Positions 21,800 to 33,254 of a DNA stretch of 64,000 nucleotides are shown piece by piece. This DNA is from Silene conica. Lineage: Eukaryota > Streptophyta > Magnoliopsida > Caryophyllales > Caryophyllaceae. Every line of letters starts with the position of its first letter. The first letter of the stretch is position 1. Under the pieces are notes generated by a model, which saw only the letters and a program-made list of their open reading frames with translations, was not told the DNA's origin and did not search any database. Where the stretch lies: the NCBI GenBank assembly GCA_029255685.2, contig CM055316.2:73051237-73115236 (forward strand), written 5' to 3'. Both the position numbers and the translations under genes were made by a program.

Positions 21800-22432
21800 C
21801 TTGAAAAATAGTCCTTGTAATACAAATCAACCAACTTGAAACAACACAAATTTTTGAAAGAATTTTCTAAGGAGCAAATCAACAAACACCTTGAAGGCAC
21901 TAGTGATAAAACAAGTTCTAGGATGGTGTTTGTCAATTTGTTCCTTCCCTAACAGAAATTTTCCACAACAATCCTCAACCACAATCAACAAGGAATAATC
22001 TAAAGCAACTAATAAGAGAGTTCACTAGATTAAATCACAAGAGAAAAGTGAGAAAGTTTATACCGTCCCGAATTCCTCAATGCTTGTTGAAATGGAATGA
22101 GAACAAGTGAAACCTCCTATGCACCCTTCCTAGCTTTTGCAAATCTTGAAAACAACCCGGAAAGGTCTAGGGTTTTTGGCTAAGAAAGGGATTTTTCAGA
22201 AATTTGGATGTTAAAAAGTGGTTGTTTGATGGTGGGAAAGGGTCTTATGAAGGTTTTGAGTGAAAAGATTTTGAGTTTGTTGATGGTGGGAAGGATTATT
22301 GAAGAGGATGGAGTGTTTGAGAGGGGTTTTTGAGAAGGGTTTTGGGGGTTGGATATGTCGATGGAAATAAGAATGAGGGATTATGTTGGATAAGAATGAG
22401 GATAAAAGGAAAGAAAACCGGAATTTCTGGCT

Positions 22433-22578
22433 TGCGCAGGCTGCGCAATTTTTTACGAAGACCTGCGCTGGGATTGCGCAGGCTGCGCCGCAGCTCGACA
22501 ATTCCTATGCTTTTCTTCTATTTTGAAATTCCTGCGCAGCTGCGCTGAAGGGGTGCGCAGGCTGCGCCTTGCCTCGCA
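22433..22578 (-). repeat. internal palindrome cluster upstream of Athila-2 ORF2
   Basis: Four GCGCAGGCTGCGC / GCGCAGCTGCGC units, ending at the high-coordinate side with GCCTCGCA as in the LTR cluster (GGCTCGCA). It lies upstream of ORF2 on the minus strand, the same position as the different cluster in Athila-1 (12238-12802). ORF2 starts about 630 bp downstream. Confidence 0.87.
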
Positions 22579-22894
22579 AATTTTTTCTTCTCAATTCTTT
22601 TCACTCCTCTTCTTAGCCAACCTTTCTCCTAAACTCGTTTCCCTATTTCCGACTCGGCCTTCACCTCCTCTCGAGCACGCTTTCTCCAAAGTCTTATGCA
22701 AATCACTACACCATTCAACAAACCTCAAGAGTACTTTGGATTTCAAAGCAAAAAGATTATTTAGACTAAAAGGAACAATTAAAGAACTATGACATGAAAT
22801 TAAAACTAGTCTAAGAAAGCAAGTAAATAAGGATAGAATATTTACAAACTTTGCCGTTATTTAATGTCGATGGCTCGACCACCTCTTTGCTTCC

Positions 22895-25800
22895 TCATTC
22901 TTGATAAACGGGGTCCTCGAGTTGGATCTCCCCTTCTCCATGCAATTCCATGTTCTTAAGGTAATGTTTCAACCGTTGCCCATTCACCTTAATCACTTTC
23001 CCGGTCTTTTGGTCTTCCACCTCAATGGCTCCATGAGGTAGTACCTTCCGAATTGTGAAAGGCCCAAACCACCTAGACCTTAGCTTTCCGGGAAAATTCT
23101 TGAAACGGCTTTGAAAAACTAGCACCTCCTCTCCTTCTTTGAAAACTCGACGAGTGATCATTTGATCATGCAACCTCTTTGTCTTCTCTTTGTAGATTGC
23201 GGCATTGTCAAAAGCATCACTTCGTAGTTCCTCCAATTCTTGAATTTGAAGTTTTCGGTGGAGCCCCGACTCATCATAACTTTGATTGAATGCTTTAATT
23301 GCCCAATAAGCTTTGTGTTCAATCTCCACCGGGAGATGACAACTTTTTCCATAGATGAGCCTATAGGGGGACATGCCGATGGGAGTCTTGTAAGCCGTCC
23401 TATAGGCCCACAAAGCATCATTGAGTCTCTTGCTCCAATCTTTCCGGTCGGGGTTGACCGTCTTCTCCAAAATGCTCTTAATTTCTCGGTTTGACACTTC
23501 CGCTTGACCATTGGTTTGCGGGTGATAGGCCGTGGAAATCTTATGGATCACTCCATACTTCTTCAAGAGGGAGCCCACTAATTTGTTGCAAAAGCGGGTT
23601 CCCCTATCACTTATGATGCACCTAGGAAAGCCAAACCGAGAGAAGATATTGTCTTGCACGAAGGAACTCACAGTTTTTCCATCATCATTCCGTGTGGGGA
23701 TTGCCTCAACCCATTTGGAAACATAATCTACGGCAAGTAGAATGTAGAGGTTGCCGCTTGAATTGGTGAACGGCCCCATGAAGTCGATTCCCCATACATC
23801 AAATATCTCAAGAAAAAGCATGGGTTGTTGAGGCATCTCTTGTCTTCTTGATATGTTGCCACAGCGTTGACAACGATCACAGCTCTTCACAAAAGCATTA
23901 GTGTCCCGGAATAAGCTTGGCCAATAGAATCCGCACTCCAACACCTTCCTAGCGGTTCTCTGAGGCCCAAAATGTCCGTCACACGCATATTCGTGGCAAT
24001 GCTTAAGTATTGAAGGTACTTCAACATCCGGCACACACCTCCGAATCATTTGGTCTTGACAAATTTTCCAAAGATACGGGTCATCCCAAATATAGTAACG
24101 AGCATTCTTCTTGATCTTGTCCCGTTGACTCGAAGATAGGGTGGTAGGGAACCTCTTGGTCACAATGTAATTCACAAGGTTTGCGTACCAAGGCTCAATC
24201 ACTCGCAACCCATAGAGCGATTCGTGTGGTAAACTCCCATCGACTACTCCCATCTTTCTTGCCACATCTTCATTTATGTGGAGCCGACTCAAGTGGTCGG
24301 CCACCACATTTGCACTTCCCTCCTTGTCTTTGATCTCGATGTCAAATTCACTCAATAAAAGAACCCATCTCATCAACCTCGCCTTGGTATCCTTCTTATC
24401 CACAAGTTGTCTAATGGCCTTATGATCGGTGAAAACGACTACCTTTGCCCCCAAAAGATATGATCGGAATTTCTCTATCGCATACACCACCGCCAAGAAC
24501 TCCTTCTCCGTGGTGGTGTAGTTCTTTTGAGCATCATTCAAAAGTGATGAGGCATATTGGATCACATGGGCCACCTTTCCGTCTCGTTGGCCTAGGATCG
24601 CGCCAAGAGCGTAATCACTAGCGTCCGTCATAATCTCAAAGGGAAGGTCCCACCGTGGAGATTGAATGATAGGTGCCGTCACCAACCTCTCCTTCAAGGT
24701 GTCAAAGGCCGACCTACAAACATCATTAAACACAAACTCCACATCCTTGTGCAAGAGCTTGCACAAGGGGTAAGCGATTTTCGAAAAATCTTTTATAAAC
24801 CTCCGATAAAAACCCGCATGTCCCAAAAACGACCTCACGTCTCGAGTATTAGATGGATATGGCAAGGTTTTTATTACTTCAACCTTTGCCACATCCACCT
24901 CAATCCCTCTTTTAGACACTATGTGTCCTAACACGATGCCGCTTTTTACCATAAAGTGACATTTCTCGGAGTTCAACACTAAGTGTGACTCCGTGCATCG
25001 TGTTAGGACCATAGCGAGGTGGTCCAAACATGCGTCGAAGTGGTCTCCATGGACGGTGAAATCGTCCATGAAGACCTCTAAGACTCTCTCCACAAGGTCT
25101 GAGAATAGACTCATCATGCAACGTTGGAAAGTACCCGGAGCATTGCATAATCCGAAGGGCATCCTTCGGTATGCATATGTTCCAAAAGGGCATGTGAACG
25201 TTGTTTTGGATTGGTCCTCCGGCTTAATTGGGATTTGAAAATATCCGGAGTACCCATCCAAAAAGCAATAGAACTCTCTCCCCCCCAACCTTTCTAGCAT
25301 TTGATCTAGAAAGGGCAAGGGGTAGTGGTCCTTGAAGGTCACGGCATTGAGGCGGCGATAATCGATGCAAACTCTCCACCCGGTTTGAATCCGAGTGGGG
25401 ATTAAGGCTCCTTCTTTGCCTTCGATTACCGTCACCCCACCCTTTTTAGGTACACATTGAGTAGGGCTTACCCATTGGGAGTCGCTAATCGGATAGATGA
25501 TTCCCATTTGGAGTAGTTTGATGATCTCTTCTTTCACAACTTCCATCATTGGAGGATTTAATCTCCTTTGCGGTTGTCGAACCGGCTTTGCTTCTCCTTC
25601 CAAACGAATCTTGTGCATGCAAATGCTTGGGCTTATCCCTTTAAGATCCGCAATACTCCACCCAAAAGCACATTTGTACTTTTGCAAAACCTCCACCAAT
25701 CTTTTCTCATGGTCACCCTCAAGTGTGTTTGAAATTATAAGGGGTAGGGTATTTTTCTCACCAAGAAAAACGTATTTCAAGTGATCGGGAAGTTGTTTGA

Positions 25801-25909
25801 GATTGGGGGTGGGTGGTTTTATAGTAGAGGGTAATGGTCTTTCAAGGGAAGCCTCCAAGGGAAGAAATTTGTTTTGGAATGTGCAAGGAATAGTCGAAAA
25901 ACAAGGCAA
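22895..25909 (-). CDS. Athila-2 polymerase: RT, RNase H, integrase
   Basis: A reading frame of 1004 codons. Reverse transcriptase occupies about residues 110-330 ([27 protein letters not shown], catalytic FMDDF at ~280-284). RNase H is at about 420-545 ([45 protein letters not shown]). The integrase N-terminal zinc finger is at about 640-690 ([22 protein letters not shown]). The catalytic core follows (~710-870: [37 protein letters not shown]), then a C-terminal RNA/DNA-binding part ([13 protein letters not shown]). This order, RT-RH-INT, is Ty3/gypsy. It overlaps the end of gag-protease in another frame. It would copy the RNA to DNA and insert it, and could in principle serve the pol-less Athila-1 in trans (inference). 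Confidence 0.93.
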   Translation of the reverse strand: MPCFSTIPCTFQNKFLPLEASLERPLPSTIKPPTPNLKQLPDHLKYVFLGEKNTLPLIISNTLEGDHEKRLVEVLQKYKCAFGWSIADLKGISPSICMHKIRLEGEAKPVRQPQRRLNPPMMEVVKEEIIKLLQMGIIYPISDSQWVSPTQCVPKKGGVTVIEGKEGALIPTRIQTGWRVCIDYRRLNAVTFKDHYPLPFLDQMLERLGGREFYCFLDGYSGYFQIPIKPEDQSKTTFTCPFGTYAYRRMPFGLCNAPGTFQRCMMSLFSDLVERVLEVFMDDFTVHGDHFDACLDHLAMVLTRCTESHLVLNSEKCHFMVKSGIVLGHIVSKRGIEVDVAKVEVIKTLPYPSNTRDVRSFLGHAGFYRRFIKDFSKIAYPLCKLLHKDVEFVFNDVCRSAFDTLKERLVTAPIIQSPRWDLPFEIMTDASDYALGAILGQRDGKVAHVIQYASSLLNDAQKNYTTTEKEFLAVVYAIEKFRSYLLGAKVVVFTDHKAIRQLVDKKDTKARLMRWVLLLSEFDIEIKDKEGSANVVADHLSRLHINEDVARKMGVVDGSLPHESLYGLRVIEPWYANLVNYIVTKRFPTTLSSSQRDKIKKNARYYIWDDPYLWKICQDQMIRRCVPDVEVPSILKHCHEYACDGHFGPQRTARKVLECGFYWPSLFRDTNAFVKSCDRCQRCGNISRRQEMPQQPMLFLEIFDVWGIDFMGPFTNSSGNLYILLAVDYVSKWVEAIPTRNDDGKTVSSFVQDNIFSRFGFPRCIISDRGTRFCNKLVGSLLKKYGVIHKISTAYHPQTNGQAEVSNREIKSILEKTVNPDRKDWSKRLNDALWAYRTAYKTPIGMSPYRLIYGKSCHLPVEIEHKAYWAIKAFNQSYDESGLHRKLQIQELEELRSDAFDNAAIYKEKTKRLHDQMITRRVFKEGEEVLVFQSRFKNFPGKLRSRWFGPFTIRKVLPHGAIEVEDQKTGKVIKVNGQRLKHYLKNMELHGEGEIQLEDPVYQE

Positions 25910-28794
25910 AACAGGGCTGGGAACTGCGCAGGCTGCGCCTGAGTTGCGCAGCTGCGCCCGATACCTGCGCAGGCTGCGCCTATGGTCGCAGTTTGCTCCT
26001 TCTTTTCTTTAAATTTGTATTTCGCCCTTGAAATTCCTGCGCAGCTGCGCACCTCCTGTGCGCAGCCTGCGCCCTGGCTCGCATTCTCACTTCCAATTTC
26101 TTTCATTTCCTCTCCTTCTTTGATTTCTTCCAAGGGTTCTTCCTTCTCCAATGCTTTGATAGTTTCCTGCACATCATTAGACAACAAGAAACGCAACCCT
26201 TCCTTCTCCACATCGTTAGTGAGAGCCACTTCAAGAGGGCTCCTATGACAAAGGTTATAAACTTGATTTGCTAATGGCTCAATGACATCCAAAAAATAAC
26301 AAAAGCTCAACTCATCGGCTCTTTTCATGGACTCATATACATTGTATTTTATGATGTTTCCCTCAAATTCCATGGTTAAGTTGCCATCATACATATCAAG
26401 TTTGGTCTTAGAAGTTCTCATGAAAGGTCTTCCTAACAAAAGGGGTGTAGCCTTGGAATCCGGCTCCATGTCTAAAACATAGAAATCAGCCGGGAACATG
26501 AATTTGTCAACTTCAACTATGACATCCTCAATAAAACCTTTGGGGTGAATTATGGATCGGTCCGCCAATTGAATGACGACATTGGACTTAGACAAAGGGG
26601 GTAACTCTAAGGTCTCATACACGGAGTAAGGCATGACATTTATGGAGGACCCCGAGTCTAACATGGCTCTAGCAAAAGATTCACCCTTAATGGAGCACGG
26701 TATAGTTAGCATGCCCGAATCATCACATTTTTCGGGAAGGTTTCTTTTAAAAATTGCCGAGACATGCCCACTAACCGTGACTCTCTCAATTCCTTTTCTT
26801 GGCTTCCGCTTAGGGGTACAAAGTTCTTTTAGGAACTTTGCATACCTAGGAACGGATTTGATAATAGTAAAGAGAGGGATGTTGACCTCACATTTCCTAA
26901 AAGTCTCATAAAGATCGGAGTCTTTATCAATCCTTTTAGGATTTGTGAGGGCACTTGGGAATGGTACCTCCGGTTCAAGTTCCTTTGAGAGAATCTCCAA
27001 AGTGTCATTGGCCTTCTTCCGGGGCTCTTTGCTTACTTCCTTGGTTGGTGGGGTGTTGTTGTCCACCTCCTTCTCTTTTCCTTTTGAGGATGCTTCAACT
27101 CTTGGAGTGACCTCTAGTTCCTCCTCCTCCACTTTAATCTCTTCAATCACCCAATCCTTGGACTTAGCTCTTGTCTTTTTGGGAGGGGTGTCTAGAGTTC
27201 TTCCCTTCCTCAAGGTCATGGCACTAGCATTTTGCCGAGGAGGAGGGAGAGTGGTGGAAGGAATGGAAGTTGAACTCCTTTGTTTGTTCTTTGCCATCTC
27301 TTCGGAAATTTGCCCCATTTGATTCTCAAGATTTGTAAACCTTGCATCATTCATGGTTTTCTCATTTGCCGACCTCTTGTCGGAATCCGCTTGTCCTTTC
27401 AAAAGAGCCTTGAGCATCTCTTTCATTGACATGTCTTCTTCATTAGGCTTTTGTGATGTATTGCCTTGATTTCCACCATTGGGTGGTCTTTGAAAATTTG
27501 TGTTTCTTTGAAAATTTGTTCCTTGTTGATTTTGGCCTTGTTGATTTTGTCCTTGATCCCTCAAGTGGTTGAATTGTCCATTCACAAAACTCTTTGATTT
27601 ATCTCCTCCCCAACTAAAGTTTGGGTGATCTCGTGAGCCTATGTTGTAAGTGGCTCCACTTGGGTCATACTTGTAGTACCCACCACCGGAAGGGTTCCTT
27701 GAGTTGTAGTGTCCTTGCCCCATTGCACTTACATTTTCAACCCCAACATCCTCCACTTGCATGATAGGACAAACCTCTACCGGGTGAGGACCTTGGCAAA
27801 AAGAACATTCAACTTGGCCACCTTGGTTTCCACCATCCCCTTGTGAGCCTACCAACATGTTGGATACAAGAAGCTTGAGTTCTTCCACACTTTTCTCAAG
27901 TTTTGAATTCGATGAAGAAGAGGCTCCCATGGCGGAAGTATTCTTTGTAGCTTGACGGGATCTTCCATGCATTCTTGTGCTAGCGGCGAGCCTCTCAATG
28001 AGCTCATTAGCCTCCATCACCGAGTAATTTTCCAAGCCTCCACCGGTGGTGGAATTGACCATCCGTTGGTCTTGCTCGTTTAAACCATCATAAAAATGAA
28101 CAAGCAAATCATCTCCACTCAAACCATGGTATGGGCATTGAGCTACAAGCTTCTTGAATCTCTCCCGGTACTCATACATGGTCTCCCCACTCCCTTGCTC
28201 AATAGATGTTATTGCCTTCTTGGCATGGTTGTGGCGAGAGTCCGGATAGTATTTCTCTAAGAAGGCCGCCTTCATATCCGTCCATGTGTTTATGATGCCC
28301 GGAGGTAGATAGTAAAGCCAATCTTTCGCACCATCGTGAAGAGAGAAAGGAAAAGCCCGCAACTTGAATTGATCCTCGGATACTCCGGTGGGAATGGTGC
28401 CTTGGCACATCATGTGAAATTCCGCTAGATGTCGGTTTGGATCATTTCCCGCTAAGCCATAGAACTTAGGAAGGTTGTGGATGAAATAACCTTTCAACTC
28501 AAAGTTTCCATTGGCTCCCATTGGTGGATAGGTAATGCATGAGGGTTGTTCCTCATAATTCCGGGCACGAAGCTCCCGAATAGTTCTAGTGTCATCCGCC
28601 ATTCTTGGGTATTCAACTTCAATTGGGTCAATCTCTATGGTTGAGGGTGAGTTCTCAATGGATGTGTAGCTACTAGGTGGACTTGCTTCTTCCTCTTGAC
28701 GGTTACGGTGGTAAAAGGGGTTCGAGAAGAGCCACGAATATGCCGCACTTTCCTCCGATTCAATGTTGGTATCCCCTTCTTGTGACCTAGGCAT
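25819..28794 (-). CDS. Athila-2 gag-protease
   Basis: The start is taken at MPRSQEG (28794), which matches the MPR start of Athila-1; an in-frame ATG lies six codons upstream. Capsid-like domain at residues ~110-260 ([51 protein letters not shown]). Knuckle-like [13 protein letters not shown] at ~340. A Gln/Asn-rich linker with repeated QGQNQQG (~420-440). Protease at ~710 ([12 protein letters not shown], then [16 protein letters not shown]). The C-terminal tail is encoded by the GCGCAGGCTGCGC palindromes and is therefore unusually rich in Cys and Ala ([17 protein letters not shown]), unlike the rest of the protein. The tail overlaps the start of the polymerase frame. Confidence 0.92.
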   Translation of the reverse strand: MPRSQEGDTNIESEESAAYSWLFSNPFYHRNRQEEEASPPSSYTSIENSPSTIEIDPIEVEYPRMADDTRTIRELRARNYEEQPSCITYPPMGANGNFELKGYFIHNLPKFYGLAGNDPNRHLAEFHMMCQGTIPTGVSEDQFKLRAFPFSLHDGAKDWLYYLPPGIINTWTDMKAAFLEKYYPDSRHNHAKKAITSIEQGSGETMYEYRERFKKLVAQCPYHGLSGDDLLVHFYDGLNEQDQRMVNSTTGGGLENYSVMEANELIERLAASTRMHGRSRQATKNTSAMGASSSSNSKLEKSVEELKLLVSNMLVGSQGDGGNQGGQVECSFCQGPHPVEVCPIMQVEDVGVENVSAMGQGHYNSRNPSGGGYYKYDPSGATYNIGSRDHPNFSWGGDKSKSFVNGQFNHLRDQGQNQQGQNQQGTNFQRNTNFQRPPNGGNQGNTSQKPNEEDMSMKEMLKALLKGQADSDKRSANEKTMNDARFTNLENQMGQISEEMAKNKQRSSTSIPSTTLPPPRQNASAMTLRKGRTLDTPPKKTRAKSKDWVIEEIKVEEEELEVTPRVEASSKGKEKEVDNNTPPTKEVSKEPRKKANDTLEILSKELEPEVPFPSALTNPKRIDKDSDLYETFRKCEVNIPLFTIIKSVPRYAKFLKELCTPKRKPRKGIERVTVSGHVSAIFKRNLPEKCDDSGMLTIPCSIKGESFARAMLDSGSSINVMPYSVYETLELPPLSKSNVVIQLADRSIIHPKGFIEDVIVEVDKFMFPADFYVLDMEPDSKATPLLLGRPFMRTSKTKLDMYDGNLTMEFEGNIIKYNVYESMKRADELSFCYFLDVIEPLANQVYNLCHRSPLEVALTNDVEKEGLRFLLSNDVQETIKALEKEEPLEEIKEGEEMKEIGSENASQGAGCAQEVRSCAGISRAKYKFKEKKEQTATIGAACAGIGRSCATQAQPAQFPALFCLVFRLFLAHSKTNFFPWRLPLKDHYPLL
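25924..26085 (-). repeat. palindrome cluster at the Athila-2 gag/pol junction
   Basis: Five GCGCAGGCTGCGC / GCGCAGCTGCGC units, again closed by GGCTCGCA at the high-coordinate side. Unlike the other clusters this one lies inside coding sequence (the end of gag-protease, upstream of the polymerase start). It could act as an RNA structure at the gag/pol boundary or be another copy of the U3 module. Confidence 0.87.
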
Positions 28795-28967
28795 AAGCAA
28801 AACACTACACACTAAACAAAACTAATTAGAACTACCACTTACTTACAAAGATAAACCACATTGACTAATAATGATTGACAACAAGATAAGGAAAAACACA
28901 ACTAAGGAAAATAGAAATAAAAACAACACAAAAACAAAACACAAACAAGCTTTAGCTATGTTGCCCT

Positions 28968-28985
28968 TCCCCGGCAACGGCGCCA
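28968..28985 (-). promoter_or_regulatory. primer-binding site (tRNA-Asp), Athila-2
   Basis: The minus strand reads TGGCGCCGTTGCCGGGGA, five bases inside the 5' LTR, identical to the Athila-1 (8510-8527) and Athila-3 (51573-51590) sites. Confidence 0.93.
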
Positions 28986-28990
28986 AAATT

Positions 28991-30468
28991 TGACACGGGA
29001 AAACTAGTTGTCGTTATTACATACACTAATTAACTCGCCAAACAAATTATAAATCCTAAACTAGACTCGACTATACTCGAAATAAGGGTAGTAAAGTGCA
29101 AGTAAAGGGTCGAACCCAAGAGAAAGGAAATAACTAAAGACTTGCTTTAAACAAAACTAAACAAAGATTTAAAGACAACTTAATGATGCTTAAGGACTAA
29201 AGATAAATGACTTATTCACAAACTATGGATATTGACATAAATGAACAACAAGGAGATAACATAAATGCAAAGATTCAATGATTGGGAGAGCATTCACAAT
29301 GACAATAAAAGAGCAATAAATGAGAAATGATTTGGGCTTGGCAATAACACAAACACGTAGTGCGCGATAATCAATATGAGAGAAAAACTTGGTGTAACCG
29401 TCACAAAGTCACCCGACAAAGACTTGCTCGACTCTAACAACCCCTTAAACTATCTAACCCTAACCAACATCTAATGAAAGCGAACCACACAACTAAACCG
29501 TGTATGTAATTCCGTTAATTCCAAAAGATGTGATGTAGAAACTAAACTCACTAATCATTAAACCATGAAAGCAAGGAAAGTTATGTAATTTCCTACTCAT
29601 ACATATGTCTCATCTAAGCCAACTCAACATACATACAAATTTGCTTCAATTAACATCAAGTAACTAAGCCGATTACTTAACATATGCGAAAACTAAGCAA
29701 CTAAAATGCAAGGGTGATCAATCCACACAATTAATTACTTAGAATGTAAAAGATAAACTAAGGAAATAACATTAGATAAAAAGAAAGGGTTATTTGAGTC
29801 TTACAAAGTCAAAGTCGGAGACTTTGATCGGAATCACACCAAGAGTGAAGGAGATTAGCTCCTCATTAGCATAATTACAAGCTTAAAATATGGAAAGATT
29901 ACAACTTAATTTGAGAGTAATTGTTCTTGTTCTAGAGATAAGATATTCTGTCTTAAAACCTTCTGAAGTTTTGTATTTATACCCCTGCACAAAACCCTAG
30001 GATAAACTCATTTTAAAAGCCCAAACACGGATTAGAAAATCCGTGTAAAACAGAGATGCGCAGGGGGCGCAGGCTGCGCAGGACCCCCCCTTGCCTGCGC
30101 TGGAGGGCGCAGCTGCGCACGCCATTTGCGCAGGCTGCGCAGTGGCTCGCAGTCTTGCCTCCAATTCTTTCCTTTGCTTCTTCACTTCAATTGGCATCAA
30201 CTTCAAATCTTCAAAGGTTCACCTCACAAGTCGATCACTTCCCAAGCAAGAATCGGATGATGATGAGGTTCGTGTGCTACCCTTGGACCGATGAGTGAAA
30301 TCCCTTGATCTCGAACATAAAGATTTACAAGAAAGTAGGGTAAAAATGCTACAAAACCACAATATGACCAAAAATCAAATACTTGACAACACGATACTAA
30401 CGACCCGAAGTAAAAGACTAGATTGTGATAAAATCACAATCTAAGACCGACATAAAAACCTACTATCA
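28991..30468 (-). repeat. Athila-2 5' LTR (1478 bp)
   Basis: The upstream LTR on the minus strand, with palindrome cluster at 30058-30152 and TATA box at 29974-29983. Compared by eye with 17616-19089 it differs only by three 4-bp insertions or deletions. Confidence 0.93.
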
Positions 30469-30506
30469 TAGTCGCTTGATCTCTTACTCGAGGACGAGTA
30501 AGGTTT

Positions 30507-30521
30507 AAGTGTGGGGAATTC
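30507..30521 (+). promoter_or_regulatory. polypurine tract, Athila-1
   Basis: AAGTGTGGGGAATTC lies immediately before the 3' LTR of Athila-1, next to CTCGAGGACGAG (30488-30499). It primes plus-strand synthesis in this class of element. It became separated from the rest of Athila-1 by the Athila-2 insertion. Confidence 0.85.
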
Positions 30522-32227
30522 TGATGAGCTCCATTTTGGTCATCATTTTCTTTTCATATTCTTTATTTTCGGTCACTATTCGACCTCAATTTGCGTGTCT
30601 TTGGGTGTTTTTGCGTCCGTTGCCTCGTATATTCCTATTCTATCCAATTTTTGTAGGTATTACGGCGGGGGCGAAGAAACGGAGGAAATCGAGACGATTT
30701 TGGTGCGATTTATGAAGAATTATGAAGGAATTGTGAAGAAGCCACTTCAGGCCCTCCCAGCCGGTTCCCAGCCGGCGGCCGGTAGGCCGGCTGGGGATCT
30801 TTGACTCGAGATTTTGACAACAATGTGAGAAGTTTCCAGCCCTTAAGAAAAGGCTCCCAGCCGGTGGCCAACCGGCAGCCGGTCAGCCGGCTGGGATGCA
30901 TACTCCTTACTTAGCCAAATGTGAAGAAATGAAGAAATGCAAAGATGGGGCAGATTCATGCAAAAGGTGTCCCAGCCGGTGGACAACCGGCAGCCGGTCC
31001 ACCGGCTGAGAGGACCTGTTCATATCAAATATTGAAGAAAAATTCAGAAGTTGAGGACAAGCCTCCCAGCCGGTGCCAGACCGGCAGCCGGCCGGTCGGC
31101 TGGGAAGCGTGGCTTATTGGAGAAAGTTTGCAGAAGTCATATTTGGACTCTCAGCCGGTCACGGACCGGCAGCCGGTCGACCGGCTGGGAGTTGCTTTTC
31201 AGAAATTCGCGCACTATATAAACCCGCACTTAGTCTATTATTTGAGACGTTACTTTTACACGCTTTTCTAGGGTTTTTCACTGTTCCATTGGTTTATACT
31301 TAGACACAAAAACTCTCTTAAACTTTTTAATCCTCTTCAAATCTTAGTTTAATCTTTCAATCCTTGTTAATCTTTCTTTAGAAATCTACTTAGTCTTGTT
31401 CTTGGGCATTTGTAGAGGATTTTTATTGGGTTGTATTTTGAAGGGTTTGAAAGAATCTTTCAACTTGTTATCCAAGCTACTTCCTTTTCCATAATTATTG
31501 GTATAATCTCTCTAATCTCCACTTAGTTATTGCATTTATTTAAGTTTCTTTTGAATCAATTGTTTACCCCTTACTTGTTCATGATGGTTAGTATTTGTTT
31601 ATCCCTTATTCACATGTTTTCCCTTGCCATGAGTGAGTAGTCCATTTACTAGGGTTAGGGGTGAACTTGGGTAGTTGATGTTGATGAATGTTGTTTAGGG
31701 TTAGGGTTTAGGTTTCGTTTTGGTTAGGTTTTCAATGTATGCATGCTAGATGTTTGATGAAATGCTTCAACGACGGTTGGGCATGATTCTCATTGTTGTT
31801 TGCCTTAGACGATAGTCTAGGACCTTCATAGGCATGTGTATATGTTAGGTTGACCTTGTTTGTAGCGAAAGCTAGAATAGGACTCGACCTTAGGTTAGTC
31901 AAATCGAAAGACGAGACGGACCTAGACCTAACATAGATGAGACCACCTACCCCTATACATGTTTGATATCGACTACCCTAGTAACCCCCGACACCCTAGT
32001 TCCTTTAATCATCTATTTCATCTAGATTTATTTGCTTCAATTGTTTGTCATTAGTTAATTAGTCTTTCCAAATCAAACCTATTACCCCGACTCTTGCTTA
32101 AATTAGAACGTAACTATACAACTATCCCCACCGTCTTCGCGAACGATAACCCCTATTATACTACTAATTTGGGTTTCTTATAAATGTGTTTGATGCGTGA
32201 GAACCGACGACTAAATCCCGCGCATCA
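30522..32227 (+). repeat. Athila-1 3' LTR (1706 bp)
   Basis: Matches 6800-8506 with about nine differences by eye. Contains the same five palindromes (30757-31190) and TATA box (about 31214). Followed directly by the gtact target duplication. Confidence 0.93.
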
Positions 32228-33254
32228 GTACTCAAACATCTTCTCGACTCATTATGAACATTTCATTTTCCATACTTGATCCCATGGAAAGAACTACTAT
32301 TATCAAGAGAACGGGAGACGATTTCTCCTCTATTATCTCATAAAATCAGAAACATTAATATCACGGAAACAATTTCCTTCCGTGAATACACGCGGTTCCT
32401 TTTGTCCTCTCTAGGAACTAATGACATATGGAACATTTCCTTTTGTGTCCTCGCGTAGTTTCTTCTATGTGTCCTCTCGTAGTTTCTTCTATCCAATCTC
32501 TTAGGGTTCTTCTTAAGGACTCCTTATAGGACTCTTCTCTAAGATCCTATATTTATGTCATTGGTGTGCTGGCGTAGATCATCTCCCACTCTATCCTTTA
32601 AAATAACCGTTATTTTAAGAAGGATAGCATTTTCGCCCGTTAACAATGTTTTGGATAAAAGATCATAAGGGAGTGAGACATTAGTACTCTCATTGATTTA
32701 AGGTGATCATCTTATAATGAACTAATGTTGTCATATTTGAGTTTGATGTATTTCACGGGGTGTAATTCTCGTTTTAAGCAAATCAAATTTGTGATCCTAT
32801 CATGTCTTAGCGTATGGTGAACTATTCAAGGTACTTTATAACGATCTTTGAAGATCGTTTTAACTCATGTTATATATAATGCATTTAAAAACAACATTTG
32901 ATTTAAGAACAAAAGAGATGACTTGGGTTGAAAACCAAGTCACCAATATTCAAATTACAACCATTGTTTGAAATAACCGAATTCTTGTCATACAATAAAA
33001 ACAACGTTCTTAAAATTAAAATGCAAAATGAAAGAAGACATCAAAATGAAAAATTAGAGCCATGCTCTTCATGTCTTCAATCTTCGGATGCTACCATAGC
33101 CATCCTTTGAAGGAGCTTCAAGCTTCCTTCTCCTTTCTCCTTGCCCTAGTTCTTGGAAGGAGTCCCTTTAAAACAATTAAAAAAGGGTTAGAATTAACAA
33201 CTTGTATCAATATACAAAAGTTAATATCATAAGATGTGTGTAAATGCGAATTAT

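Larger units (their letters stand above)
17616..30468 (-). mobile_element. Athila-2: near-complete Athila-type element nested in Athila-1
   Basis: 12.85 kb on the minus strand. The LTRs (28991-30468 and 17616-19089) start TGATAGTAGG and end CCGTGTCA when read 5' to 3'. Flanks share TAGT at 17612-17615 and 30469-30472. Order on the minus strand: LTR, tRNA-Asp PBS, gag-protease, RT-RNase H-integrase, palindrome cluster, ATHILA ORF-1-type gene, hairpin and PPT, LTR. By eye the LTRs show no base substitutions and only three 4-bp length differences, so the insertion is very recent, later than Athila-1, as its nesting requires. All expected parts are present and it looks nearly whole. Confidence 0.95.
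6800..32227 (+). mobile_element. Athila-1: Ty3/gypsy Athila-type element lacking pol, split by Athila-2
   Basis: Bounded by LTRs starting TGATGAGCTCC and ending GCATCA, with a perfect 5-bp target duplication gtact at 6795-6799 and 32228-32232. The tRNA-Asp primer site and a PPT (30507-30521) are both present. Without the nested Athila-2 it would be about 12.6 kb. Order: LTR, gag-protease, palindrome cluster, ATHILA ORF-1-type gene, ~2.9 kb non-coding, PPT, LTR. No RT, RNase H or integrase is seen between protease and the third ORF, so it would need enzymes in trans. The LTRs differ at roughly nine positions by eye (about 0.5%), so it is a young insertion, a few hundred thousand years at common plant rates. 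gag is broken in about two places. Confidence 0.93.

Noticed and set aside
22211-22501. Small Cys-rich secreted-like protein (minus strand)
   Set aside because: The Cys/Ala residues come from translating the GCGCAGGCTGCGC palindromes; no signal peptide or conserved spacing.
28968-28985. tRNA-Asp gene
   Set aside because: Only the 18-nt complement of the tRNA 3' end is present, at all three Athila LTR junctions; no cloverleaf.
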